19,107 nt of DNA, taken from the NCBI GenBank assembly GCA_014871605.1, contig WGSQ01000018.1:1-19107 (forward strand), in the 5' to 3' direction. Below, in pieces: positions 7,153-14,111 of this stretch. The translations under genes were made by a program, and so were the position numbers. A model generated the notes under the pieces. It was not told the origin of the DNA, made no database searches, and saw nothing but the letters and a program-made list of their open reading frames with translations. The number at the start of each line of letters is the position of its first letter. Position 1 is the first letter of the stretch. Source of the stretch: Collinsella sp. (GTDB lineage Bacteria; Actinomycetota; Coriobacteriia; Coriobacteriales; Coriobacteriaceae).

Positions 7153-7812
7153 CTAAGAAAGCGTGAGCAGCTCCGGCAGCTGGTCGATAATCTTGTCCGC
7201 GGCATCCTGGCTAAAGCCAAAGCGCTCCTCGCGCTTGGCAATAACTGTCAGGCCGGCTCGCTTGCCGGCAGTGATGCCAGGCACCGAATCCTCAACGCAG
7301 CAGCAGCGATTCGCGGGCAGCCCCAGCAGGTCCAGCGCATGCAGGTAGATGTCGGGCTCGGGCTTGCTCTCCTTAAACTGCTCGCCGCTCACCACATACT
7401 CAAAGGCATCCGACAGCCCGCACGCATTGAGCACTTCCTCGATGCTATCCATGGGAGACGAGCTGGCAAGCGCCACGCGAACGCCACGGCGCGGCAGCTC
7501 TCGAATCGTATCCACGGCGCCTGGGTTAATCAAAGCCTGATAGTCGCGCGGACGCTTATGCGCCCACTCGTCCCAACGGATCAACGCTTCCTCGCCAGTT
7601 AAATGCCCCTTCCCGGCTCGCTCAAACCAATCGACCAGCATACGCAGGAAGAACTGATGCGAGGTACCAACCTGCCCGTTCAACTCCTCTTGAGTCAGGT
7701 TAAGCCCAAGCTCCTTGGCAAACGCGGCAGTCTCGCCCAGGTAGTAATACTCGGTATCGACAATGACGCCGTCCATGTCAAAGATAACGGCGTCGAACGG
7801 AAATGCGGACAC
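7153..7812 (-). CDS. HAD-superfamily hydrolase, beta-phosphoglucomutase/phosphatase type
   Basis: The 219-residue protein shows all HAD motifs: FDMDGVIVDTE (D12 nucleophile, D14), ALASSSP (motif II), the lysine in FKESKPEPD (motif III) and CVEDSVPGITAG (motif IV). An alpha-helical C1 cap lies between motifs I and II, as in beta-phosphoglucomutases and small sugar-phosphate phosphatases. I chose the GTG start at 7812 because AGGGAGG lies just upstream. A longer in-frame ATG at 7860 would begin inside a terminator hairpin and is unlikely. The enzyme would dephosphorylate or isomerise a small phosphorylated metabolite in the cytoplasm; the substrate cannot be assigned. It follows another HAD gene on the same strand. 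Confidence 0.8.
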   Translation of the reverse strand: MSAFPFDAVIFDMDGVIVDTEYYYLGETAAFAKELGLNLTQEELNGQVGTSHQFFLRMLVDWFERAGKGHLTGEEALIRWDEWAHKRPRDYQALINPGAVDTIRELPRRGVRVALASSSPMDSIEEVLNACGLSDAFEYVVSGEQFKESKPEPDIYLHALDLLGLPANRCCCVEDSVPGITAGKRAGLTVIAKREERFGFSQDAADKIIDQLPELLTLS

Positions 7813-7824
7813 GGCACCCTCCCT

Positions 7825-7853
7825 AACAAAAGGGCGCCCGCAAGCGGACGCCC
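7825..7853 (-). terminator. Intrinsic terminator after the Cof-type HAD gene
   Basis: On the minus strand GGGCGTCCGC pairs with GCGGGCGCCC around a two-base loop, ten base pairs including one G-U wobble, followed by TTTTGTT. The wobble is a mismatch in plus-strand RNA, so the structure belongs to the minus strand. The U-run ends about 12 bases before the GTG of the next HAD gene, leaving no space for a promoter, so read-through probably drives that gene. Confidence 0.8.
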
Positions 7854-7875
7854 GAGCCATGCACTATCGGCGATT

Positions 7876-8718
7876 CTAACCCAGCAGCTTATCCAGCGCC
7901 ACCGCAATGCCGTCTTCGTTATTATTGGCGGTCACCATCTGGGCCACAGCCTTGACCTCATCGACGGCGTTGCCCATGGCAACACCGGTTCCGGCCCACT
8001 CAATCATAGACTTGTCATTCTGGCCGTCGCCAAACGAGACGACCTCGCTGGCATCGATGCCGAGCTTGGGCAGGGCACCCTCGAGCGCGCGGGCCTTGTC
8101 AATACCGGGCGCCGTGTACTCAAAGTACCAGTCGGCCGTAAACATACCCGAAAGCGTCTGGGTAAAGGGCGCGTACATCTCCTCGTGATGCGCTTGCAGA
8201 TAGGCCGGGTCGCCCGCCGTCAGCAGCTTGTCCACGGGATAAGCATCAGCGACCTCATGCAGGCTCTCCACCTCGCGAATCTTAAGATCGCACGCGTCGC
8301 GCTCATACTTGACGATGTTTTTCTGCGAGCCGTCAGGCAGCGTGATCATGCAATGGTACGAGTCCTCAACGTGCAGATCGCGACCGAGCGAAATCATAGG
8401 GATCACGTCAAAATTACGCAGGTGATCAATCAGGCGATGCAATTCGTCGGCAGGCATAGCCTGATCGAACAGCACTTCGTCGGTCTGGGCATCGATGACG
8501 TGAGCGCCGTTAAAGGCCACCAGCAAACCATCATGACTCTGAAGGTCGAGCTCCTGCGCCAAGGCGTGCAGCCCCCATGCGGGACGGCCCGAAGCCAAAA
8601 TGAGCTTAATGCCCGACTCCTGCGCCGCGAGCAGCTTCTCGCGCGTACACGGGCTAATCACTTTCTGGTCGTTGGTGAGCGTACCGTCGATATCCATTGC
8701 GATGGCTTTAATTGCCAT
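7876..8718 (-). CDS. Cof-type HAD-IIB sugar-phosphate phosphatase
   Basis: The 280-residue protein is a Cof/YidA-type member of the HAD superfamily: AMDIDGTLTNDQ at the N-terminus (nucleophile D9, D11), LILASGRP (motif II), a C2 cap domain (about 85-190), K211-containing GIDKARAL and VVSFGDGQNDKSMIEWAG (motif IV), then VAMGNAVDEVKAVA. These enzymes hydrolyse sugar phosphates or flavin and pyridoxal precursors with broad specificity. AAGGAGG precedes the ATG at 8718 with good spacing, and the length is typical for the family. It heads a two-gene set with the downstream HAD gene, separated by a terminator. No clue about its substrate is visible in the neighbours. Confidence 0.88.
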   Translation of the reverse strand: MAIKAIAMDIDGTLTNDQKVISPCTREKLLAAQESGIKLILASGRPAWGLHALAQELDLQSHDGLLVAFNGAHVIDAQTDEVLFDQAMPADELHRLIDHLRNFDVIPMISLGRDLHVEDSYHCMITLPDGSQKNIVKYERDACDLKIREVESLHEVADAYPVDKLLTAGDPAYLQAHHEEMYAPFTQTLSGMFTADWYFEYTAPGIDKARALEGALPKLGIDASEVVSFGDGQNDKSMIEWAGTGVAMGNAVDEVKAVAQMVTANNNEDGIAVALDKLLG

Positions 8719-8835
8719 ATGTGCCTCCTTGCATCGTTTTTATCGCGCACTATCTTATCCGAGCCGGGGCACGTTCGCACAGCGCGCGTATGACGGTTGC
8801 AAAACCACCCCATTTGAAACAAAGGCAAAAAAGTA

Positions 8836-8863
8836 CTTGCAAAGACGCGTTCCGACATATAAG
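8836..8863 (+). promoter_or_regulatory. Candidate sigma-70 promoter upstream of the three-gene operon
   Basis: CTTGCA/TTGCAA around 8836-8842 and TATAAG at 8858-8863 are 15-16 bases apart in an AT-rich stretch. The -10 element is good, the -35 moderate and the spacing slightly short. It is 345 bases upstream of the first gene, implying a long leader if used. Confidence 0.35.
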
Positions 8864-8873
8864 TTGATAAAAG

Positions 8874-8890
8874 ACCGCCGTTGCGGTTTT
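8874..8890 (+). terminator. Small hairpin with T-run near the presumed transcription start
   Basis: ACCGC-CGTT-GCGGT followed by TTT, with AAAAG before it, gives a 5-bp stem that extends to about 8 pairs with wobble. It could terminate transcription in either direction weakly, or act as an early pause or attenuator, because it lies only about ten bases after the candidate -10 box. Confidence 0.3.
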
Positions 8891-9207
8891 AAGTAGATCA
8901 AGCATATGAAGTTTGAGTTTTAGCGTGTAAGAGAAGGAAGATCGGCAAAGTACAACCCCAAACGTAATGACAACTTAATGAGGTAACTGCCACATGTGAG
9001 GCACCTAGGGCATTGCTGTCTCGATTTTGAGCACGATGCCTTCCGCCTTGCATGGGCCGTTCCATCCCGCCCCTGCAGCAACTGCCTCACGGGCTCATTG
9101 AAAACCGCATAGCACCCCAACGTCAGCACATCACCCACGGCAAGCACATCACTCACGACAACCAACACATCAACAAACAGCACGAACATCAACCGATTGG
9201 AGAAGCT

Positions 9208-10098
9208 ATGACAAACCACCACGCTGAAGACGGCGATAAGAAAAGCATTCTGGATGCCCGCATTGAGCGAGCATATGCAAACGAATATGACGCCGCCTTT
9301 GCCGCCGCGACCATCAAGAACTACGCGTCGCTACCGCTCGCGACGATCTTGGCCGACCACCCTCAACAGCTGAAGCGCTGCACAAAGATCATGGGCGACC
9401 CCGACATTCGCAAGCTGACAGACCCCTATGCCCCAAAACGCGACAACGATTCGTACGTTCTTACCGTAGGCTGCCTAGCCCATATGCTTACGGCGCTCGA
9501 CACGAAACTCAAGCTCGAATGGGAACCCGACGAGCGTCATGAACTCGAAAGCAAGCGGAACACCCTGCGCACCGCACTGTTCCTTCCGTTGGACGGCCTC
9601 AAGCGCTGCAACGTCGAGCTCAATACACAGGCGCGGCAAAAGCCCGGGACCACGGGGCAGAAAACTCCAAGACCCCATGCGGCCATCGTCGACCGCAACC
9701 GATATAACCGCATGACCGCGCACTTTTCCGCCGAGGGAGCAGCCATAAGGACGCTGATCGACCTGCTGTGCCTCCTGAGCATCAACGAGCTATTTGAGGG
9801 CTATCTCGCCCTTGTTCCCGCGACGGCACCCAAGTCGGTAGCAAAGATCATCGAGACCTGCAGACGCCAGTTTGAGCGCCATCGCAATGGCAGCGAGATG
9901 AACGCCAGCATCGCGCAGTACTACGCGGCTCATTACAAAAATGACGGATGTGCCCCTGTCGAGCATCAGCTGCGGCTCGCCTACACCACGCCCGTCGCAA
10001 CGCTCCATCGCTTTGGAGCCCTTGGCGCTTGCGAGCCGCACGAACAGGCAGCCTGCCCCACAACCGAGCTCGATCTCAGGCTCGGACGAACCCTGTAG
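9208..10098 (+). CDS. Hypothetical protein, first gene of the ClpP-like/VirD4-like operon
   Basis: I do not recognise this 296-residue protein. The ATG at 9208 is chosen because GGAGAAG lies just upstream; the frame is open back to an ATG at 9052, but that part translates the CA-rich leader and has no ribosome binding site. The protein is hydrophilic, with no signal peptide or membrane segment. A mixed, largely helical pattern is suggested by SILDARIERAYANEYDAAFAAAT (split at 14-36), ELESKRNTLRTALFLPLDGLKRC and a leucine-rich helix TLIDLLCLLSINELFEGYLAL. A basic proline/threonine-rich linker (QKPGTTGQKTPRP) divides two halves. It is followed after 63 bases by the ClpP-like gene, so it may be a substrate, adaptor or regulator of that protease. 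Confidence 0.75.
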   Translation: MTNHHAEDGDKKSILDARIERAYANEYDAAFAAATIKNYASLPLATILADHPQQLKRCTKIMGDPDIRKLTDPYAPKRDNDSYVLTVGCLAHMLTALDTKLKLEWEPDERHELESKRNTLRTALFLPLDGLKRCNVELNTQARQKPGTTGQKTPRPHAAIVDRNRYNRMTAHFSAEGAAIRTLIDLLCLLSINELFEGYLALVPATAPKSVAKIIETCRRQFERHRNGSEMNASIAQYYAAHYKNDGCAPVEHQLRLAYTTPVATLHRFGALGACEPHEQAACPTTELDLRLGRTL

Positions 10099-10161
10099 CC
10101 CGCCAGCCCCTCCGCGGGCAACAATCCTATTCCACAACACAACCAACGGAAAGGAGTCCTC

Positions 10162-10779
10162 ATGGACACCAATCATTCCCCCATCATCAGCCCCCTCACC
10201 ATGCGTGAATCCGCCCGAGGTATCACGCTCACCAGCATTTACGATGAGATGCTCGCCCGTCGCGAGCTCTCCGTCATGGGAAACATCGAAACCCCGATGG
10301 CCCACGACCTATGCCAGCAGATTCGTTTGCTCGATGCCACCGACCCCAGCCGCCCCATCACCATATTTGTCGCCAGCGCCGGCGGAAGCGTGCGATCGGG
10401 TCTTGCGATCTATGACGCCATGCGCCTCGCATCGTGCCCCATCCGCACCGTCTGCCTGGAATTCGCCGCGTCCATGGGCGCCGTGATCTTTATGGGCGGC
10501 GACAATCGCCGTATGGCGCCCCATGCAGAGCTCATGATTCACGACCCGCTGATCCCCCAGGGGGCAGGCGGCTCGGCACTTGCGCTACAGGAAACCAGCC
10601 GGCGTCTCATGCAGACCCGCAAGACCCTCACGCAAATCCTCTCGGACCGCAGCGGTCTCACGCCCAAGCGCATCCAGTCCCTCACTGCAAAAGACACCTA
10701 CCTTTCGGCCGAGCGCGCCGTCGAGCTCGGCTTTGCCCACGAAATTCTCTCGACCACCAAGGAGGTCGCCCATGTCTAA
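10162..10779 (+). CDS. ClpP-like serine peptidase
   Basis: The 205-residue protein aligns over its full length with ClpP: MRESARGITLTSIYDEML (14-31) corresponds to the N-terminal segment, ASAGGSVRSGLAIYDAM (71-87) to the SPGG oxyanion loop, and all three catalytic residues are present as S104 (FAASMGAV), H127 (LMIHDPL) and D178 (TAKDTYLSA). The E/D-R pair before the catalytic aspartate of housekeeping ClpP (the oligomerisation sensor) is A-K here, and SPGG is SAGG. It is a diverged paralogue rather than the main ClpP. AAAGGAG precedes the ATG. The end overlaps the ATPase gene by 8 bases, so the two are co-translated. Such proteins form barrels needing an ATPase partner; no Clp ATPase is nearby, and the VirD4-like neighbour is a candidate. 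Confidence 0.88.
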   Translation: MDTNHSPIISPLTMRESARGITLTSIYDEMLARRELSVMGNIETPMAHDLCQQIRLLDATDPSRPITIFVASAGGSVRSGLAIYDAMRLASCPIRTVCLEFAASMGAVIFMGGDNRRMAPHAELMIHDPLIPQGAGGSALALQETSRRLMQTRKTLTQILSDRSGLTPKRIQSLTAKDTYLSAERAVELGFAHEILSTTKEVAHV

Positions 10780-12076
10780 CCTCGCCAGCCGCCTCGCCGC
10801 ATCTGAGTCCGCATCGTCCACCATCCTCGCCAAGGATCGAACGCTCTCCTGCGACACCCGCCAAACGGGACTCAACAACAACGCACTTGTGATCGGCCCC
10901 TCGGGAGCCGGCAAGACCCGAAACGTCCTCAAGCCCAACCTGCTGCAAATGAACGCAAGCTACATCGTGCTCGACACCAAAGGCACGCTCTGTCGCGAAG
11001 TAGGACCCGTGCTGGCAGCCCACGGTTACCGCGTGCAATGCCTCAACTTCGCCGACCTCAACACCGTCCCGGCCCTTGCGCCCGGCATCGAGCGCTGCGG
11101 CTACAACCCCCTGAGGCACATTCGCCGCAAGGCGGACGGCAGGCCCAACCAGCAGGACATCCTCTCGGTGGCAAAGGCCATCTGCCCCATCGAGGACAAC
11201 AACCAGCCTTTTTGGGATCATGTGGCGGCAAACCTGCTGTCGTGTCTTATCGCCTACGTCACCGAACAGCTACCCGCCGACGAGCAGACGATCAGCTCGG
11301 TCATCAAGCTGATCGAGCACCTGCAGGACGGTGCCACGGGTCGATTGTTTGACGACCTGATCACGACCGACCCCCAAAGCTATGCCCTCTCGCTATGGCG
11401 GCGCTACGCCATTACGCAAAATGCCGAGCGCATGCACGCGAGCATCGTCGGCATCCTTGCCGAAAAGGTCATGTGTCTGGGATTCGACGGTGCGGCACAG
11501 CTCTATCGTGAGTGCCATCAGGTGAACTTCGCTTCCATGGGACACACCCCCTGCGTCCTGTTTGTAACCGTGAGCGATATTGACCGCAATCTCGATCCGC
11601 TGACCGGCCTCTTTATTTCGCAGGCGTTTATGGGCCTCATTCGTGAGGCCGATAGGCAGCCCGACGGCAGCCTGCCCGTGCCCGTGCGCTTTATGCTCGA
11701 TGACTTCGCAAATCTGCAGATCCCCCAGATCGACAACGTGCTCTCGATTATCCGAAGCCGCAACATCTGGGCAACGCTGCTGCTGCAGTCGACCAACCAG
11801 CTCGATGCGCTCTATGGCGAGGCACGCGCACGCTCCATCATGGGCAACTGCGACACGCATCTGGTGCTGGCGTTCCAGGATCCCGAGAGTGCCCGGGTGT
11901 TTTCCGACCGCGCCGACGCGCTGCCCAGCACGCTCATGGCGACGCCGATCGATCGCTCGTGGCTCTTTGTGCGCGGTCGCACTCCCGAACAGGTCGAGCG
12001 CTTTAGGCTCGAAGACCATCCGCTCTACGGGGAGCTGCCCGAGGCGCAGCGAGACCATGCGGAGGCCGAGATCTAG
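10772..12076 (+). CDS. VirD4/TraG-like P-loop ATPase without membrane domain
   Basis: The 434-residue protein carries the coupling-protein (T4CP, VirD4/TraG/TraD) ATPase core: Walker A GPSGAGKT (42-49), VLDTKGTLCREV (67-78, the DPKGE-like motif), CGYNPL (109-113), FWDHVAANLL (147-156), Walker B FMLDDFANL (307-315), the sensor strand LLLQSTNQLDALYG (336-349), and a C-terminal DHPLYGELPE. Membrane coupling proteins are about 550-700 residues with N-terminal membrane helices; here the ATPase starts almost at once and no such helices exist. The second acidic Walker B residue is D311 instead of the usual E. The start has AAGGAGG upstream and lies inside the end of the ClpP-like gene. No relaxase or other T4SS gene is seen, so a role beyond conjugation is possible, such as a motor for the peptidase. 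Confidence 0.85.
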   Translation: MSNLASRLAASESASSTILAKDRTLSCDTRQTGLNNNALVIGPSGAGKTRNVLKPNLLQMNASYIVLDTKGTLCREVGPVLAAHGYRVQCLNFADLNTVPALAPGIERCGYNPLRHIRRKADGRPNQQDILSVAKAICPIEDNNQPFWDHVAANLLSCLIAYVTEQLPADEQTISSVIKLIEHLQDGATGRLFDDLITTDPQSYALSLWRRYAITQNAERMHASIVGILAEKVMCLGFDGAAQLYRECHQVNFASMGHTPCVLFVTVSDIDRNLDPLTGLFISQAFMGLIREADRQPDGSLPVPVRFMLDDFANLQIPQIDNVLSIIRSRNIWATLLLQSTNQLDALYGEARARSIMGNCDTHLVLAFQDPESARVFSDRADALPSTLMATPIDRSWLFVRGRTPEQVERFRLEDHPLYGELPEAQRDHAEAEI

Positions 12077-12144
12077 GCGCAGGGTTCTCGCGGCGCGCGG
12101 CGCCCCAGCGATGTTCCACAAAGGCCGTGCGCCCCGGGACTACG

Positions 12145-12184
12145 GCAAAGCAAAGGGGCCCGCATCCGATAGGATACGGACCCC
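12145..12184 (-). terminator. Intrinsic terminator of pgi
   Basis: On the minus strand GGGGTCCGTATCC pairs with GGATGCGGGCCCC around a four-base loop, 13 pairs with two G-U wobbles that would be mismatches in plus-strand RNA. It is followed by TTTGCTTTG and starts 33 bases after the pgi stop codon. It also separates pgi from the convergent ATPase operon. Confidence 0.85.
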
Positions 12185-12217
12185 TGGCTATAAGGCGCGA
12201 TGCGTTAACAGCAGCGA

Positions 12218-13912
12218 CTACTTGCGGTGAGCGCGGTAGAACTCGATGAGCGCCTGGGTCGAAGCGTCCTGCTCGGCCTTGGCGGCGTCGTCGTGGAAGG
12301 CCGGGGTAATCTGCTTGGCAAGCTGCTTGCCCAGCTCAACGCCCCACTGGTCGTAGGAGTCGATGCCCCAGACCGTGCCCTCGACAAACGTGATGTGCTC
12401 GTACAGGGCGATGAGCTCGCCGAGCGCGAACGGGGTCAGCGTGTCGCCGAAGATCGAGGTCGTCGGGCGGTTGCCCTCAAAGCAACGGGCCGGGACGATC
12501 TGCTCGGGCGTGCCCTCGGCACGAACCTCGTCGGCCGTCTTACCAAAGGCGAGCGCCTTGGTCTGGGCCAGGAAGTTGCCCAGGAACAGCTCATGCACGT
12601 CCTGACCGCTATCGGTCGCAGGGTTGGCGGTATTGGCAAAGGCGATGAAATCGGCCGGAACCACCACAGTGCCCTGGTGCAGCAGCTGGTAGAAGGCATG
12701 CTGGCCGTTGGTGCCGGGCTCGCCCCAGAAGATCTCGCCGGTATCGGAGGTCACAGCGCTGCCGTCCCAGCGGACGTGCTTGCCGTTGGACTCCATGGTG
12801 AGCTGCTGCAGGTAGGCCGGGAAACGGTGCAGGTACTGGCAGTACGGCAGTACGGCGTGGCTCTTGGAACCGAAGAAGTTGACGTACCAGACGTTGAGCA
12901 GGCCCATCAGCGCGACGGCGTTGTTCTCGAGCGGGGTGTTGCAGAAGTACTCGTCGATAACGTGGAAGCCCTCGAGGAACTGCTGGAAACGCTCGGGGCC
13001 GAGCACGACGATCAGCGACAGGCCCACGGCGGAGTCGACGGAGTAGCGGCCGCCGACCCAGTTCCAGAAACCGAAAGCGTTGGCGGGGTCGATACCGAAG
13101 GCCTCAACCTTCTCGAGTGCGGTGGAGACGGCGACGAAGTGCTTTGCCACGGCCTCGGCGTTCTGCTCATCGGAGCCGTCGATGGCGCCCTGAGCCTTGA
13201 GCTGCTCGAGCATCCAGGTCTTGACCTCGCGGGCGTTGGTAAGGGTCTCGAGCGTGGTGAAGGTCTTGGAGACGATGATCACGAGCGTGGTCTCGGGATC
13301 CAAACCCTTGAGCTTCTCGGCCTGGTCGTTGGGGTCGATGTTGGAGATATAGCGGCAGTCGATACCGGCGTCGGCATAGGGACGCAGAGCCTCGTAAGCC
13401 ATGACCGGGCCCAGATCGGAGCCGCCGATGCCGATGGACACCAGATGCTCGATCTTCTTGCCGGTAACGCCCTTCCACTCACCGGAGCGCACGCGCTCGG
13501 CGAAGGCATACATGCGGTCGAGGACCTCGTGCACGTCGGCGACGACGTCCTGGCCGTCGACGATGAGCTGACCCTTCTCGCTTGCCGGGCGACGAAGCGC
13601 GGTGTGCAGGACGGCGCGGTCCTCGGTGGTGTTGATGTGCTCGCCGGAGAACATGGCGTCACGGCGCTCCTCGAGCTTCACCTCGCGGGCAAGATCGCAC
13701 AGCAGCTTGACGGTCTCATCGGTCACCAGGTTCTTCGACAGATCAAAGTGCAGGTCACCGGCGTCAAAGCTCAGCTTGTTCACGCGCTCGGCATCGGCGG
13801 CGAACCAGGCCTTGAGGTCGATACCATCGGCCTCGAGCTTCTCCTGATGAGCCTCGAGTGCCTTCCAAGCGGCAGTCGACGTAGCATCGATAGGTGCGGC
13901 AACAGTTGCCAT
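12218..13912 (-). CDS. pgi: Glucose-6-phosphate isomerase
   Basis: This 564-residue cytoplasmic enzyme interconverts glucose 6-phosphate and fructose 6-phosphate in glycolysis and gluconeogenesis. The family signatures are clear: SIGIGGSDLGPVMAYEAL (159-176), SKTFTTLETLTNA (215-227), VGGRYSVDSAVGLS (286-299), the catalytic WGEPGTNGQHAFYQLLHQG (396-414, with E398 and H405) and QWGVELGKQLA (522-532, with K529). The start at 13912 has GGAGGA upstream; an ATG 13 codons earlier lacks support. Length is typical. The G/C-ending codon use is strongly biased, which fits high expression and also opens a long meaningless frame on the other strand. It could process the glucose 6-phosphate produced by the frl-like pathway, though it is a general housekeeping gene and not in that operon. 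Confidence 0.97.
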   Translation of the reverse strand: MATVAAPIDATSTAAWKALEAHQEKLEADGIDLKAWFAADAERVNKLSFDAGDLHFDLSKNLVTDETVKLLCDLAREVKLEERRDAMFSGEHINTTEDRAVLHTALRRPASEKGQLIVDGQDVVADVHEVLDRMYAFAERVRSGEWKGVTGKKIEHLVSIGIGGSDLGPVMAYEALRPYADAGIDCRYISNIDPNDQAEKLKGLDPETTLVIIVSKTFTTLETLTNAREVKTWMLEQLKAQGAIDGSDEQNAEAVAKHFVAVSTALEKVEAFGIDPANAFGFWNWVGGRYSVDSAVGLSLIVVLGPERFQQFLEGFHVIDEYFCNTPLENNAVALMGLLNVWYVNFFGSKSHAVLPYCQYLHRFPAYLQQLTMESNGKHVRWDGSAVTSDTGEIFWGEPGTNGQHAFYQLLHQGTVVVPADFIAFANTANPATDSGQDVHELFLGNFLAQTKALAFGKTADEVRAEGTPEQIVPARCFEGNRPTTSIFGDTLTPFALGELIALYEHITFVEGTVWGIDSYDQWGVELGKQLAKQITPAFHDDAAKAEQDASTQALIEFYRAHRK

Positions 13913-14037
13913 AGAGTCCTCCTCAGCATACGGGCGCACGCCTCCATGCACCCGGACATTCAGATGCCACTATTCTAGCGCAGGTCAAGACTATAATCAG
14001 CGAGCGTTGCCAATCGGCCCCCAAACGGCAACCGATC

Positions 14038-14100
14038 AAAAAGGGACAGGCTTATTTTGGCAGGTCAAACGCTTTACCTACCAAAAATAACCCGTCCCTT
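14038..14100 (-). terminator. 25-bp hairpin terminator built from an AAAAAGGGACAGG repeat
   Basis: The segments 14041-14065 and 14076-14100 pair over 23 of 25 positions in minus-strand RNA (several G-U wobbles), with a 10-base loop, and are followed by a run of five U. It starts 11 bases after the stop codon of the dehydrogenase-like gene and works best as its terminator. The arm AAAAAGGGACAGG recurs at 14771-14783, and GGCAGGT recurs there as ACCTGCC, so it also belongs to a repeat family. Confidence 0.75.
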
Positions 14101-14111
14101 TATGGCAAATA

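Larger units (their letters stand above)
8719..9207 (+). other. 489-base gene-free region, probable promoter and long leader of the ClpP/VirD4-like operon
   Basis: No convincing reading frame is present; short ATG frames close within a few codons. The region is AT-richer than its surroundings up to about 8990. It contains a candidate plus-strand promoter (8836-8863), a small hairpin with a T-run (8874-8890) and complementary segments GTGAGGCA (8996-9003) and TGCCTCAC (9082-9089) that could pair in RNA. About 90 bases of CA-rich, G-poor sequence with near-repeats of CACATCACYCACG precede the ribosome binding site. It may be a structured 5' leader, but I recognise no known RNA family. Confidence 0.4.

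Noticed and set aside
7603..8793. 396-codon plus-strand frame across both HAD genes
   Set aside because: It runs antisense to two HAD genes with complete motifs and crosses their terminator. No ribosome binding site was seen.
9052..9207. N-terminal extension of the hypothetical protein from an ATG at 9052
   Set aside because: There is no ribosome binding site at 9052, the extension encodes a biased H/Q/T-rich stretch, and a good GGAGAAG site precedes the ATG at 9208.
8920..9222. 100-codon minus-strand frame in the leader region
   Set aside because: It covers the start and ribosome binding site of the plus-strand hypothetical gene and is the complement of the CA-rich tract. No recognisable domain.
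10772..12076. Conjugative element as explanation for the VirD4-like gene
   Set aside because: No relaxase, VirB4, integrase, oriT-like repeat or attachment site was found in the window. A larger element extending elsewhere cannot be excluded, but the genes on both sides look chromosomal.
12227..13978. 583-codon open frame on the plus strand opposite pgi
   Set aside because: Its translation is a low-complexity V/G/L/D-rich string with no family motif. It mirrors the strong codon bias of pgi, which is certain on the other strand.
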